Shown: positions 27,951 through 37,914, counted from the stretch's first letter. The stretch is 64,000 nucleotides of DNA from Aureibaculum luteum (GCF_003449015.1 NZ_QRGD01000005.1:124001-188000); one strand, 5' to 3'. The notes: generated from the sequence alone by a model not told the origin. A program made the numbers and translations.

Positions 27951-28005
27951 TTCTCGATACGTTTTTCTTGATGCTACCACAGCACGAAAAACACTCGAAG
28001 AGACG
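27951..28005. repeat. 55-bp interspersed repeat, copy 2
   Basis: Direct copy of the element at 27791-27845, in the same orientation, with two substitutions. The outer ends (CTTCTCGA and TCGAAGAG) are also imperfect inverted repeats, so the transcript could form a hairpin. Confidence 0.8.
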
Positions 28006-28048
28006 TTCACTAGTTGTTTTTATTAAAAACCTCTGATTGAGCTTCTTT

Positions 28049-28663
28049 CTATCCTTTAATCCAATTCACGATAACATCATCTGTTGGTAATGTTTTAGGA
28101 TCTATAACTTTAGCTACGTGTCCACTTTCATCAATTAGGTATTTTTGAAAATTCCAAGAAACTTCAGAATCCTCCAAACCATTTTTGGCTTTTTTTGTTA
28201 AAAATTGATATAATGGGTGCATGTCATCTCCTTTTACAGATATTTTAGACATCATTGGAAAAGACACACCATAGTTTTGCTGACAAAATTCAGCTATTTC
28301 AGTATTTGTACCTGGCTCTTGTTTACCAAAGTTATTTGCAGGAAAACCAACAATGACAAAGTTCTTATCTTTATAAGTATCGTACAATTGTTGTAATTGT
28401 TCATATTGAGGTGTCAGTCCACACTTTGAAGCTGTGTTTACCACTAATATTTTCTTACCTTTTAAAGTTGAAAAATCAAAATCATCTTCCGTTAAGGTTT
28501 TTACTTTAAATTGATAAATATCTTCCATATTTTCCTGATTTACAGCCATTGCTGATTGATTGGTGATGGTATCTTTTTCTGAACTATTCTCTTTTGTATC
28601 TTTATTAGTTTCTTTACAACTTATCAGCATCAAAACTGATAAAACTATTATATAATGTTTCAT
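28049..28663 (-). CDS. Glutathione peroxidase-family lipoprotein
   Basis: This 204-residue lipoprotein (MKHYIIVLSVLMLISC) has the thioredoxin-fold glutathione peroxidase domain from about residue 48. The peroxidatic Cys is in NTASKCGLTPQY, the Gln in NFGKQEPG and the Trp in SWNFQKYLID. Bacterial members are usually thioredoxin-dependent. Since the organism seems to use bacillithiol, glutathione itself is unlikely to be the reductant (inference). Confidence 0.9.
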   Translation of the reverse strand: MKHYIIVLSVLMLISCKETNKDTKENSSEKDTITNQSAMAVNQENMEDIYQFKVKTLTEDDFDFSTLKGKKILVVNTASKCGLTPQYEQLQQLYDTYKDKNFVIVGFPANNFGKQEPGTNTEIAEFCQQNYGVSFPMMSKISVKGDDMHPLYQFLTKKAKNGLEDSEVSWNFQKYLIDESGHVAKVIDPKTLPTDDVIVNWIKG

Positions 28664-28702
28664 TTTTCTCTAGTTTAAACTTAATAATAATTCTCTACAC
28701 CT

Positions 28703-31700
28703 CTATGAGTTTTTCTTTGTTTTCTTGTAATATTTTTTATACTTAATATACGCTAAAATACTAATTATTGTAGAAACGATTAACCAGCCCCAAATTTCAT
28801 TAGGGATAGGTGCAGCATCTCCAGTGGCATACGAATGCAAACCAGATAATAAATGATTTACCCCCAAATAGGTCATTAAAATAGTAGTGTACGCAAATAC
28901 TGCTAGCATATTAAAAGTAAATCGACTTCTTAACCCCGGCACAATACGCATATGTAAAACAAATGCATAGACCATGATACTTACCAAAGCCCAAGTTTCT
29001 TTTGGATCCCAGCCCCAATAACGTCCCCAACTCTCATTGGCCCACATACCACCCAAAAAGTTACCGATGGTTAACATTATCAAACCTATAGTAATTGCCA
29101 TTTCATTAATTACAGTAATTTCTTTAATCGCTAAGTCTATCTTCTTTTTATTATTCTTTGTAGTGATAGCAAATAAAACTAGAGAAATTAGTCCTAAAAT
29201 CATACCAATGGTAAAAGGTCCATAACTGGCTACTATAATAGCCACGTGAATCATTAACCAATAGGAATCTAATACAGGAACTAATGTACCAATGGAAGGA
29301 TCCATCCAATTCCAATGAGCAATCATTAAAATCATTGAAGTTACAAAAGTAGTAGCCGCAACAGTTAGTGCCGATTTTTTACCAAATAATAATCCGAAAA
29401 GCATGGTTGCCCAAGCGATATAAATCATTGATTCATAACCGTTACTCCAAGGTGCATGCCCAGAAATATACCAACGAATACCCAACCCAATTGTATGGTA
29501 AATAAATAAAGCTGCAATTATAAAAATACCGGCCTTTACTAATTTATTAACAAGTGTGGAGCCGTTGAAAATTTGAACCATTACTACAATAAACAAGAAT
29601 AAGGCCCCGTACATGTAATACATAAACAGACTCTTAAAAATATCATATTTATTGTAAAAAATCTCTAATTCCACTTTCCGGTCAGAAGGCATTACTGCTC
29701 CACCAAACTTATGTTGGTATTTATGAATACTTTCTAAAAATTCATTGGCTTTTGAATAATCATTTTTTGATGTAGCCAATTTTAAACTTCCTGAATATAA
29801 CGGAATAATATTAGCTACATACAAAGAATCCGTTCCTGTAAATCCTGCCTCATGTTCCCCAGATGAAAACCATTTGTTATTTTCATCCCCTTGCAATGGG
29901 AAGAATTTAAAAATATTTCCTCTAATTATAGCTTGCCATAATAGTGTAACCCTACCATCAACATTTAATACACTTTCTTCAAATTTATTTTTAATCTTCT
30001 TTTTATAAGCTTTTTCAACTTCTTGACTTAATTTATATTCACCTCTATCGGTAAACATGTCTGACATGCGTAAATATTCTTGATCTTCTGGAACACCTAA
30101 TATATCCCGTAACTTAGTATTTGCTGACTTTACATAAATAAAAGGAACAGACATCCAAATTCTAGGATTGGTAACCATAGAAACTGCCACTTGGTTAGCA
30201 TTCATACCATTGTAAGTATCCTTTTTACTTACTTTCCTTAACAATTCAGAAGTAAAAGTATTCACGGGTTTCATTCTACCGTTTTCATCTTGAATAATTA
30301 GACTTCCAAATCTTTGTGCGTGTTCAACAGAAACTTTTTGTGCGGTTAAGGTAGAATCTACCTGTACCTTAGACATACCATGCTGAATATGACTTCCTTG
30401 TGCAAAAATCAATCCGCTAAACATCAATATCAATAGTGTCAGAGCCTCTTTTTTCTTTTTAATTCTATTCAACATTCTACGTAAATCTGCAAAACGTGAC
30501 GTCTTTGAAAACAATATCATAATCAACCCTGTATAAAGCAATGAATACCCTAAATAAGTAATCCACGTACCCACAGCATCATGATTAACAGATAGGTGTG
30601 TTTCTTCATATTCATCAGTAATGGTATAACTAGATTGGAAAAATTTAAACCCTTTATGAATTAATATATTATTCATAAAAACCCTAAAATCAAAGTTTTC
30701 ACCATTATCCATTACGGTTACTTCACTAGCATATGATTTTGGGCTATTTGAACCAGGATATCTATCCAATTGAAAATCGTTTAGTTTTATCGAAAAAGGC
30801 AATTGTAATTGTTTCGCTCCATAAGAAATTCTGAAGTTTAACCCATCCATAGAAAACATTTCAGGGGGCGTTGCTGCATACTTATAACCGTATAAATCGA
30901 CTATTTTTTTATCGTTTTTAGTTATCACTTCAATGGTTAACTTATCCGCAGGATGTTCCTCTTTTTTGTCAGATGAAACCTCCACTAATTTACCTTTTGT
31001 ACCTTTTTCAGGAACTACAAATTGTAAACTACCTATGTTATGCAACGCTCTTAAATTGAACACCTGCACAGAATCTTTAGCAATAGTACCTGTGGCTTGT
31101 GTAGCCATAACCATATAATTACCCTCAAAAGGCGATTTAATTCTCAATGTGTCATTTTCTGTAAATATATTTACAGCACCTTCAGTTTGATTTTCAAAAG
31201 CAACTAAGGCATTGTGAATATTAGCAACTTCACCTTTTTTGATATAATGATCATGTCTTCCTCCTCCACCCGACTCTACAAAGTGTAAAAACTCTTCGCC
31301 TGAGGCATCTTCTTCAAATTTCTCAAAGGCATTCGGTAGAAAACTAACATAATTAACCGTTACTGGCTTATCTCTAAAATCAGCCTTCAATGAAAAATTA
31401 TTACCGCCTCTTAAAAAATTAAAAAATTTAGAAACCATCGGTATAAATCGCGTTTCTGACCCAATTTCTGGAGTAAAATAATAAAGTTTATTGATCTCTC
31501 TTGCTTCATTACCATCATCTACATGAACATTAAGCGTAGTTTTCTCTGACAGCATTAAATTAGTAGTTTCACCTTCTTGAATAGGCATAATAGCCTCATA
31601 ACTTATATATCTTGTAATAGCGGCACCCACTATGATAACAATGAAAGCTAAGTGAAACATTAAAACGGAAATCTTCTCTTTGCGAAGTAATCTATATCTA

Positions 31701-31897
31701 AATATATTACCTATAAAATTACCAACAAAAATGAGCATGGTTAATTGAAACCACCACGAATTATAAACTAAAGCTTTAGAAGCCTGGGTTCCATAATCAT
31801 TTTCTATAAATGTTGCAATACCCATAGAGGCACCAAAGACAACAAATAAAATAGCAGTAAGACGGGTTGAGAAGAGAATATTGTATATTTTTTTCAT
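28703..31897 (-). CDS. ccsBA: Fused cytochrome c biogenesis protein ResB-CcsA (CcsBA)
   Basis: This 1064-residue multi-spanning protein of system II cytochrome c maturation carries haem out and attaches it to CxxCH apocytochromes. The N-terminal half is ResB-like (helices at 13-33, 48-67, 78-98, a large periplasmic part, and a helix near 450). The C-terminal half is CcsA with the haem-handling motif WGRYWGWDPKETWAL and six to eight helices. The fusion is common in Bacteroidota. It would mature the cytochrome encoded at 56873. Confidence 0.93.
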   Translation of the reverse strand: MKKIYNILFSTRLTAILFVVFGASMGIATFIENDYGTQASKALVYNSWWFQLTMLIFVGNFIGNIFRYRLLRKEKISVLMFHLAFIVIIVGAAITRYISYEAIMPIQEGETTNLMLSEKTTLNVHVDDGNEAREINKLYYFTPEIGSETRFIPMVSKFFNFLRGGNNFSLKADFRDKPVTVNYVSFLPNAFEKFEEDASGEEFLHFVESGGGGRHDHYIKKGEVANIHNALVAFENQTEGAVNIFTENDTLRIKSPFEGNYMVMATQATGTIAKDSVQVFNLRALHNIGSLQFVVPEKGTKGKLVEVSSDKKEEHPADKLTIEVITKNDKKIVDLYGYKYAATPPEMFSMDGLNFRISYGAKQLQLPFSIKLNDFQLDRYPGSNSPKSYASEVTVMDNGENFDFRVFMNNILIHKGFKFFQSSYTITDEYEETHLSVNHDAVGTWITYLGYSLLYTGLIMILFSKTSRFADLRRMLNRIKKKKEALTLLILMFSGLIFAQGSHIQHGMSKVQVDSTLTAQKVSVEHAQRFGSLIIQDENGRMKPVNTFTSELLRKVSKKDTYNGMNANQVAVSMVTNPRIWMSVPFIYVKSANTKLRDILGVPEDQEYLRMSDMFTDRGEYKLSQEVEKAYKKKIKNKFEESVLNVDGRVTLLWQAIIRGNIFKFFPLQGDENNKWFSSGEHEAGFTGTDSLYVANIIPLYSGSLKLATSKNDYSKANEFLESIHKYQHKFGGAVMPSDRKVELEIFYNKYDIFKSLFMYYMYGALFLFIVVMVQIFNGSTLVNKLVKAGIFIIAALFIYHTIGLGIRWYISGHAPWSNGYESMIYIAWATMLFGLLFGKKSALTVAATTFVTSMILMIAHWNWMDPSIGTLVPVLDSYWLMIHVAIIVASYGPFTIGMILGLISLVLFAITTKNNKKKIDLAIKEITVINEMAITIGLIMLTIGNFLGGMWANESWGRYWGWDPKETWALVSIMVYAFVLHMRIVPGLRSRFTFNMLAVFAYTTILMTYLGVNHLLSGLHSYATGDAAPIPNEIWGWLIVSTIISILAYIKYKKYYKKTKKNS

Positions 31898-31935
31898 ACG
31901 GATATAAGATGCAAATAAACTCGGGCGAAGATACT

Positions 31936-31943
31936 TAATTTTG
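31936..31943 (+). promoter_or_regulatory. -7 box upstream of the 32002 operon
   Basis: TAATTTTG matches TAnnTTTG, 58 bp before the ATG at 32002. The -33 region is not clear. Confidence 0.4.
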
Positions 31944-32001
31944 TGTGTAAATTACTACTTTTAACGTTTTATTGTGAACCGCGAAAATTCAAAATCAGGA
32001 G

Positions 32002-32760
32002 ATGATTTCAGTAATTCTATTAGGAACGGGTAATGTTGCCAATCATCTAATCGATGCATTCTTGCAAACAAAAAATATCAATCTGGTACAGGTTTATGGT
32101 AGAAATACTGCTGCTTTAACAAAATTTGAAAAGAAAGTTGATACTACTTCTAATTTAGCTCAACTTAAAGAGGCCGATATTTATATCATAGCTATATCTG
32201 ATGACGCTATTACTGAATTTTCAGAGCAATTATTGATAAAAGATAAATTGGTGGTACATACTTCTGGAAGTGTTTCAATAGACGCCATAAAAACTACTAA
32301 TAAAGGTGTCTTTTATCCATTGCAAACCTTTACGAAAGACAAACCTATTAATTTTATAGAGATTCCCATTTGTATTGAAACTAAACAAAAGGAAGATTTT
32401 AATCGCTTACAACAACTGGCTTTGTTACTTTCTGATAATGTTTACTCTATAGACTCAAACCAAAGAAAATATATTCATCTCGCCGCCGTTTTTACTAATA
32501 ATTTTGTGAATTACATGTACAAAATTGGTAATGATATTTGTGATGACAACAATATCCCTTTTGAAATTTTACATCCTCTAATTTTAGAATCAGCAAATAA
32601 AATCAAAAATAATAATCCTGGGTCTATTCAAACAGGACCTGCAGTTAGAAATGATAAAAAAACAATATCAAATCATTTAAAATTGCTAAAAGACGATGAA
32701 AAGGAAATTTACAACCTATTAACCCAATCAATACGAAACACTTATGGAAAAAAGTTATAA
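32002..32760 (+). CDS. Rossmann-fold protein with DUF2520 domain
   Basis: This 252-residue protein has an N-terminal NAD(P)-binding fold (VILLGTGNVANHLIDAF) and a C-terminal all-helical DUF2520 domain (HLAAVFTNNFVNYMYKIG and LESANKIKN). This resembles pyrroline-5-carboxylate reductase and 6-phosphogluconate dehydrogenase-like proteins. The reaction is unknown. The stop overlaps the next gene by 17 bp, which suggests translational coupling with the KdsC-like phosphatase. Confidence 0.85.
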   Translation: MISVILLGTGNVANHLIDAFLQTKNINLVQVYGRNTAALTKFEKKVDTTSNLAQLKEADIYIIAISDDAITEFSEQLLIKDKLVVHTSGSVSIDAIKTTNKGVFYPLQTFTKDKPINFIEIPICIETKQKEDFNRLQQLALLLSDNVYSIDSNQRKYIHLAAVFTNNFVNYMYKIGNDICDDNNIPFEILHPLILESANKIKNNNPGSIQTGPAVRNDKKTISNHLKLLKDDEKEIYNLLTQSIRNTYGKKL

Positions 32761-33271
32761 AGAAATAATGCCTCAAATTACTACTTTTATTTTTGATGTA
32801 GATGGCGTTTTAACAGATGGAAATGTAATGATATTCCCTGACGGCCAACTAATTAGATCAATGAATATTAAAGATGGATATGCACTAAAAACAGCTGTTG
32901 ATATGGGGTTTAATGTCTGTATAATTTCGGGTGGTACCAACGAAGCTGTAAAATTACGATTGAAAGCTTTAGGTATTACCGACATCTTTTTAGGAGCACA
33001 TCATAAAGTAAAACAATTAAAGGAATATTTAGACACATACAATATTAAGGCTGAAAATGTATTATATATGGGAGATGATATTCCTGACCACCCCGTGATG
33101 GAAATTGTAGGATTGCCAACATGCCCGAAAGATGCTGTTCCTGAAATTCAGAATGTCTCACTGTATGTTTCACAGAAAAAAGGGGGTAATGGCTGTGTAC
33201 GAGATGTAATTGAACAGGTTTTAAAAGTTCAGGACAAATGGCATACAAATTTTGATGCTAAGTTAGATTAG
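32744..33271 (+). CDS. HAD phosphatase, KdsC-like
   Basis: This 175-residue HAD-superfamily phosphatase has FDVDGVLTDG (nucleophile and acid Asp), IISGG (motif II Ser), the Lys in AHHKVKQLKEYL and YMGDDIPD (metal Asp pair). It matches KDO-8-phosphate phosphatase of lipopolysaccharide synthesis in length and motifs. Close relatives act on other sugar phosphates, so I leave the symbol blank. An internal ATG at 32768 would remove the overlap with the previous gene. Confidence 0.87.
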   Translation: MEKSYKEIMPQITTFIFDVDGVLTDGNVMIFPDGQLIRSMNIKDGYALKTAVDMGFNVCIISGGTNEAVKLRLKALGITDIFLGAHHKVKQLKEYLDTYNIKAENVLYMGDDIPDHPVMEIVGLPTCPKDAVPEIQNVSLYVSQKKGGNGCVRDVIEQVLKVQDKWHTNFDAKLD

Positions 33272-33277
33272 TGAAAT

Positions 33278-34207
33278 ATGACAACTGAGGAAAAACTCTT
33301 AAAAATACCAATTTTAGGTTGGTTCGTTAAGCTTTTTATAAAGATTAAGGTTCCGGGCTTAGAAGGCATGTCATTATATAACGTTCTTGAAATGTATGTT
33401 TTAGGTATTGTTAGAGGTGCCTTAACAGCAAGAGCTGGTGGTATTGCTTTTAGTTTTTTCATGGCCTTATTCCCCTTTGCATTATTTATTTTAACTTTAA
33501 TTCCTTACATCACGATAGAAGGTTTTCAGGCTGGTTTTATGGATTTTATCCATCAAGCGTTACCTCCTCAAACCTTTGAAGCTGTAGATTCTGTACTTAA
33601 CGACATCATCAATAATAAATACAGTGGTTTATTGTCTTTTGGTTTTATTATGTCCATAATTCTAATGACCAATGGTATCAATGCTCTATTTGGTGGTTTT
33701 GAAGACAGTTACCACAAATTACAAACACGATCAATGATCAGGCAATTTTTGATATCTATGGCTATATCAATCGTATTGGCATTATTATTGCTCGTTACAG
33801 TTGCAGTAATCATTTACTTTGAAATTGCTATTAGTAGTTTTAAAGAAAAAGGATATGTTTCTGATGACTTATTTTGGATAGATATGGGTAGATATATTAT
33901 CGTTTTAGCCATGATTTTAATAACAGTCGCATTATTTTATTTTTTTGGTACAAAAGAAGGAAGACAAATTTCATTTTTTTCACCAGGAGCTGTACTAACC
34001 ACCTTATTAATTTTATTAAACTTTAAGATTTTTGGAATTTATGTTAAGAAATTCGCACAATATAACGAGCTTTACGGAACTGTAGGTACTTTACTTGTAC
34101 TGATGCTATTTATTTGGCTTAATTCCATTATACTTTTATTAGGGTTTGAATTGAATGCCGCAATGATTGGATTAAAAAGAAATATAAAGGCCAATAATGA
34201 ACAATAA
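33278..34207 (+). CDS. YihY/BrkB-family membrane protein
   Basis: This 309-residue inner membrane protein has six helices. It carries the family hallmarks LTARAGGIAFSFFMALFPFALF near residue 50 and YNELYGTVGTLLVLMLFIWLNSIILLLGFELNA near the C-terminus. Older literature called it RNase BN, which is wrong; its transport role is not settled. It starts 6 bp after the HAD phosphatase. Confidence 0.9.
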   Translation: MTTEEKLLKIPILGWFVKLFIKIKVPGLEGMSLYNVLEMYVLGIVRGALTARAGGIAFSFFMALFPFALFILTLIPYITIEGFQAGFMDFIHQALPPQTFEAVDSVLNDIINNKYSGLLSFGFIMSIILMTNGINALFGGFEDSYHKLQTRSMIRQFLISMAISIVLALLLLVTVAVIIYFEIAISSFKEKGYVSDDLFWIDMGRYIIVLAMILITVALFYFFGTKEGRQISFFSPGAVLTTLLILLNFKIFGIYVKKFAQYNELYGTVGTLLVLMLFIWLNSIILLLGFELNAAMIGLKRNIKANNEQ

Positions 34208-34676
34208 GAATAAAATGAATAAGATAGTTTACATATTGTTAGTTCTATTTATTTACAACACAAATGGTATTGCACAAAATAAAAAGTCAATTGATTTAAA
34301 TTGGCAAACCGATTTTGCTAAAGCAAAAAAATTGGCTTCATCTGAAAATAAAGGTATACTAATTTATTTTACTGGACATGACCGAACTGATTCTTGTCAG
34401 ATGTTAAATGAAGATTTTTTCTATACCGAAAAATTCCAAAATATTGCTAAAAACCATCTAATTTTAGTTAGAGTAAATTCTGATTTGAGAGATAATGCTG
34501 TTTCCACTGATCAAAAAAAGAAAAATACAGCTCTTAGTAAACAGTTTAATCAAAGTGTACATCCAACAGTTGTATTAACAGATGCAAATGGTAAACTTAT
34601 AGGTAAGATTGAAAGCTATAATTACCTGCGAGATACGAGTATGCATTATGCTTTGTTAGACAAGGCTATAGAATAA
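34197..34676 (+). CDS. Exported thioredoxin-fold protein with a single active-site Cys
   Basis: This 159-residue protein has a signal peptide (IVYILLVLFIYNTNGIAQ) and a thioredoxin-7-like domain beginning WQTDFAKAKKLASSENKGILIYFTG. The usual CxxC is replaced by DRTDSCQM, leaving one cysteine. It overlaps the previous gene by 11 bp if ATG 34197 is used; ATG 34215 is an equally good start. A thiol-based role is possible but a disulfide reductase with two cysteines is excluded. Confidence 0.75.
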   Translation: MNNKNKMNKIVYILLVLFIYNTNGIAQNKKSIDLNWQTDFAKAKKLASSENKGILIYFTGHDRTDSCQMLNEDFFYTEKFQNIAKNHLILVRVNSDLRDNAVSTDQKKKNTALSKQFNQSVHPTVVLTDANGKLIGKIESYNYLRDTSMHYALLDKAIE

Positions 34677-34941
34677 TAATCAATTCATTCTAGCATACTT
34701 TTAACAGTCGGGTTTGTCCCCTTCTCTACTTTCATTATTTGTAGTACTTGTTAAAAAATTTGAGTTTCACTCAGCGAATTTTATGTCATGGTTTTGTTTT
34801 AAACTTTCAACGCTACAAACTCATAAATGACGTTGAGGTTCAAATATAGTAATGCTTTAGTCTTAATTATTATTGAATCAATATTACCATGCACTAATCT
34901 ATATTTTTTATTCCCAATCGAGAAAATAATCTAATTTAGAT

Positions 34942-35238
34942 TTGAACAAATCAAATATTGATAAAATAATCAAAGAAGATACTTTTGAAAAAAAACAAGC
35001 ATACATTAAAGACGGTAAGATTAAAGCAGTAACTGAGTATAATATGATCGATTATGTAGCTTTCCTATGCGATCAGATGAATGCTGAACTACCAAAAGAA
35101 ATGGTAACCATAAATAAATGTAATTCATTAGAAGATTATCATAATTTATACAACTACTTGATAAAACATTCACTTTTAAAATTGAAACAAAAATTTAAAG
35201 AAGTATTTAAAGGTAAATCTTTATTATATAAAAAGTAA
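34942..35238 (+). CDS. Hypothetical small soluble protein
   Basis: This frame gives 98 residues from a TTG at 34942, or 64 residues from the ATG at 35044. It is charged and predicted helical (LEDYHNLYNYLIKHSLLKLKQKFKEVF) with no recognised domain. The terminator just after it also serves the convergent S1 gene. The start and even the reality of the gene are uncertain. Confidence 0.45.
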   Translation: MNKSNIDKIIKEDTFEKKQAYIKDGKIKAVTEYNMIDYVAFLCDQMNAELPKEMVTINKCNSLEDYHNLYNYLIKHSLLKLKQKFKEVFKGKSLLYKK

Positions 35239-35260
35239 AAAATCATTTTACAACATAAAA

Positions 35261-35290
35261 AAAGCCATCTCAATTAATTGAGACGGCTTT
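35261..35290. terminator. Bidirectional terminator between the 34942 gene and rpsA
   Basis: AAAGCC-A-TCTCAATT (35261-35275) pairs with AATTGAGA-C-GGCTTT (35276-35290). One A-C mismatch lies in an otherwise complete 15-bp inverted repeat with A and T tracts outside. Confidence 0.85.
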
Positions 35291-35312
35291 AAAATTTATG
35301 AAGATTTAATGA

Positions 35313-37598
35313 TTACTTTTTATCAGCATCCATTTTATCTTTTAAAGCTGCTAAAGCAGAAATATCTCCTAATGTAGATTTCTCTATATTATCGTCCATT
35401 TTCTTTTTAGTTGCTCTAACTGTTTTCTCTTCTTGCTCTCTAAAGTTTGCGGTATGAGAAACTACTAGTCTTCTATATTCTTTATTGAATTCTAAAACTT
35501 TAAAGTCAACTTTATCTCCTTTAACGATTTTAGATCCATCTTCTTTTTCCATGTGGCGTTGTGGCACAAATGCTTCAACATCATCATCTCCAAAAGAAAC
35601 TAAAGCTCCTTTGTCAGTTACAGAAGTTACTTCACCTGCATGAACAGAATCAATTGAGAACTTATCTTCATAAGCATCCCAAGGATTTTCAGTAGTTTGT
35701 TTATGACCTAAATTTAATTTACGTCCTTCAACATCTAATTCTAATACTTCAACTTCTAATTTATCACCAACTTTTACAAAATCAGATGGATGTTTTACTT
35801 TAGTTGTCCAAGATAAATCAGAAATATAAACTAAACCGTCAATTCCTTCTTCTAACTCAACAAACACACCAAAATTAGTGTAATTTCTTACGGTACCAGT
35901 ATGTTTAGAACCTACAGGATATTTAGTTGTTACATCTGTCCAAGGATCAGGATGTAATTGTTTCATTCCAAGAGACATTTTACGCTCTTCTCTATCTAGA
36001 GTTAAGATTACTGCCTCTACTTCATCACCTACTTTCACGAAATCTTGTGCAGAACGTAAATGTGTAGACCATGACATTTCAGAAACGTGAATTAATCCTT
36101 CAACACCTTGACTTACTTCAATAAATGCACCATAATCAGCAATGATAGCAACTTTTCCTTTTACTTTATCACCAACTTTAAGTTCATTATCTAACGCTTC
36201 CCAAGGATGTTTCTGTAATTGTTTTAATCCTAATTGAATTCTAGATTTGTTATCATCAAAATCAAGGATTACTACATTTATTTTCTCATCTAATTCAAGT
36301 ACTTCACTTGGGTGATTAATTCTACTCCAAGATAAATCTGTAATATGAACTAAACCATCAACACCACCTAAATCAACAAATACACCATAAGAAGTAATAT
36401 TTTTAACAATACCTTCTAGTACTTGTCCTTTTTCTAATTGGCCAATGATTTCTTTTTTCTGTTCAGCAAGATCAGCTTCAATTAATGCTTTGTGAGATAC
36501 TACAACGTTTTTAAATTCGTGATTTACTTTAACCACTTTGAATTCCATTGTTTTATCAACATATTGATCGTAATCTCTAATTGGTTTAACATCAATTTGA
36601 GAACCTGGTAAGAATGCTTCGATTCCGAAAACATCTACAATCATACCACCTTTAGTTCTACATTTGATGTAACCATTAACCACTTCTTGAGTTTCATGTG
36701 CTGTATTAACACGTTCCCAAGCCTTGATTACTCTTGCTTTTTTATGTGACAATACTAATTGACCAGTACTATCTTCACGCTTATCTACCAATACCTCAAC
36801 AGTATCACCTACTGCTAAATTTGGGTTATATCTAAATTCGTTTAAAGAAATTACACCTTCTGATTTTGAATTGATATCAATAATCGCTTCTCTATCTGTC
36901 AATCTAATAACTTCACCATCTATCACTTGACGCTCCTCAACAAAACCTACAGTTCCTTTAAGTGCTTTATCAAATTCTTCTAATTTTGATTCATCAACTG
37001 CTTCAATACCTTCTTCGTATTTATGCCAGTTAAAGTTATCTAAAAATTCTTGAGTGTTCGTTGGTTCCGGAGCAGGAGCTTCTGCTTTAACTTCTTCAGT
37101 TTTAGCAACAACTTCTTTTTCTTCTTTCTTTGGAGCCTCTTCCTTTACTTCTTCAACAACAGCTGCTTTCTCCTCTTGTTTAGGAGTCTCTTTAGCTGCT
37201 ACTTCTTCTTTTGGAGCTTCAACTTCTTCTTGTGGAGCTTCAACTTCTTCTTTTGCATCTTCAGCATATACTGCTTGTGCTCCAAATTCTTCAACTAAAA
37301 TAGTATAGAAAATAGCTCTGTACTTATTTCTGTTTGAAGACCCTATTGTTTCAATAGCCTTTTGGATAGCTTCATCTAATTTTGGAGTATCTTCTAATCC
37401 TAATTTTTTGATTAAAAAATTCTTCTTTACAGTATCTAATTCTTTTGTATCAGAACTTGATACTTTTTCAGCATCAACTTTGTAGATTGAAGGACCTAAT
37501 CCTTTGGTTACACTTGCTAATAAATTAGTATCTAATTTTAAACCTAATTTGTTAACTTCTTCTGTGTATTGATCTATTTTTTCTTGTAGTTTAGACAT
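35313..37598 (-). CDS. rpsA: Ribosomal protein S1 with an N-terminal DUF2853-like domain and acidic linker
   Basis: This 761-residue protein is about 180 residues longer than the usual flavobacterial S1. Residues 1-110 resemble the free-standing DUF2853 protein family (KGLGPSIY, VKKNFLIKKLGL, SNRNKYRAIFYTILVEEFGA). Residues 111-180 are a Glu/Lys/Ala/Pro-rich linker with short repeats of EEVEAPKEEV type. From about 181 (NTQEFLDNFNWHKYEEG) it is a normal S1 with six OB-fold repeats; repeats 3-5 show the clearest YGVFVDLGGVDGLVH-type motifs. It binds mRNA on the 30S subunit. Confidence 0.93.
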   Translation of the reverse strand: MSKLQEKIDQYTEEVNKLGLKLDTNLLASVTKGLGPSIYKVDAEKVSSSDTKELDTVKKNFLIKKLGLEDTPKLDEAIQKAIETIGSSNRNKYRAIFYTILVEEFGAQAVYAEDAKEEVEAPQEEVEAPKEEVAAKETPKQEEKAAVVEEVKEEAPKKEEKEVVAKTEEVKAEAPAPEPTNTQEFLDNFNWHKYEEGIEAVDESKLEEFDKALKGTVGFVEERQVIDGEVIRLTDREAIIDINSKSEGVISLNEFRYNPNLAVGDTVEVLVDKREDSTGQLVLSHKKARVIKAWERVNTAHETQEVVNGYIKCRTKGGMIVDVFGIEAFLPGSQIDVKPIRDYDQYVDKTMEFKVVKVNHEFKNVVVSHKALIEADLAEQKKEIIGQLEKGQVLEGIVKNITSYGVFVDLGGVDGLVHITDLSWSRINHPSEVLELDEKINVVILDFDDNKSRIQLGLKQLQKHPWEALDNELKVGDKVKGKVAIIADYGAFIEVSQGVEGLIHVSEMSWSTHLRSAQDFVKVGDEVEAVILTLDREERKMSLGMKQLHPDPWTDVTTKYPVGSKHTGTVRNYTNFGVFVELEEGIDGLVYISDLSWTTKVKHPSDFVKVGDKLEVEVLELDVEGRKLNLGHKQTTENPWDAYEDKFSIDSVHAGEVTSVTDKGALVSFGDDDVEAFVPQRHMEKEDGSKIVKGDKVDFKVLEFNKEYRRLVVSHTANFREQEEKTVRATKKKMDDNIEKSTLGDISALAALKDKMDADKK

Positions 37599-37845
37599 AT
37601 GGTCTAATAAATTTTGTATTTTATTGAAATTCAGATTTTTAACGACAATATCAATAAAAGAGTTTATATTAATTTTTGTTTTCTAATTCCTTTCTAAATC
37701 TGTACTCGTAAAAAGGAGTGCAAAAGTATTGATTTTTTCTCAATCTAACAATAAGAATATCAAATAAATGCAAAGAAAAAACACGGAATATATCGTTTAG
37801 AGTTTACCTATTGCAATTACATAAAATATTGTCGTTATTCTTATC

Positions 37846-37889
37846 ATGATAATTATCATTTTTTTTATAGGTTTTAACTCCTAAATTTA
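37846..37889 (+). promoter_or_regulatory. CRP/FNR-type dyad plus -7 box driving the first Usp gene
   Basis: The 14-bp perfect palindrome ATGATAATTATCAT (37846-37859) is followed after 22 bp by TAAATTTA (37882-37889), a near match to TAnnTTTG. The ATG is 25 bp further on. This places an activator dyad at about -41 from the expected start site. Confidence 0.8.
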
Positions 37890-37914
37890 CCATACAATTT
37901 TTAAAGTAGATGCC

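Larger units (their letters stand above)
27673..28048. other. Gene-free stretch with two repeat copies
   Basis: No plausible gene or RNA is visible in these 376 bp. The stretch holds two direct copies of a 55-bp element, annotated separately, about 160 bp apart. Confidence 0.7.

Noticed and set aside
27673-28048. The paired repeats as an insertion sequence
   Set aside because: No transposase frame lies between or near the copies and there are no terminal inverted repeats of IS type.
37050-37308. Two Ser/Phe-rich plus-strand frames
   Set aside because: They are the reverse of the Glu/Lys-rich linker of S1; low complexity explains the open frames.
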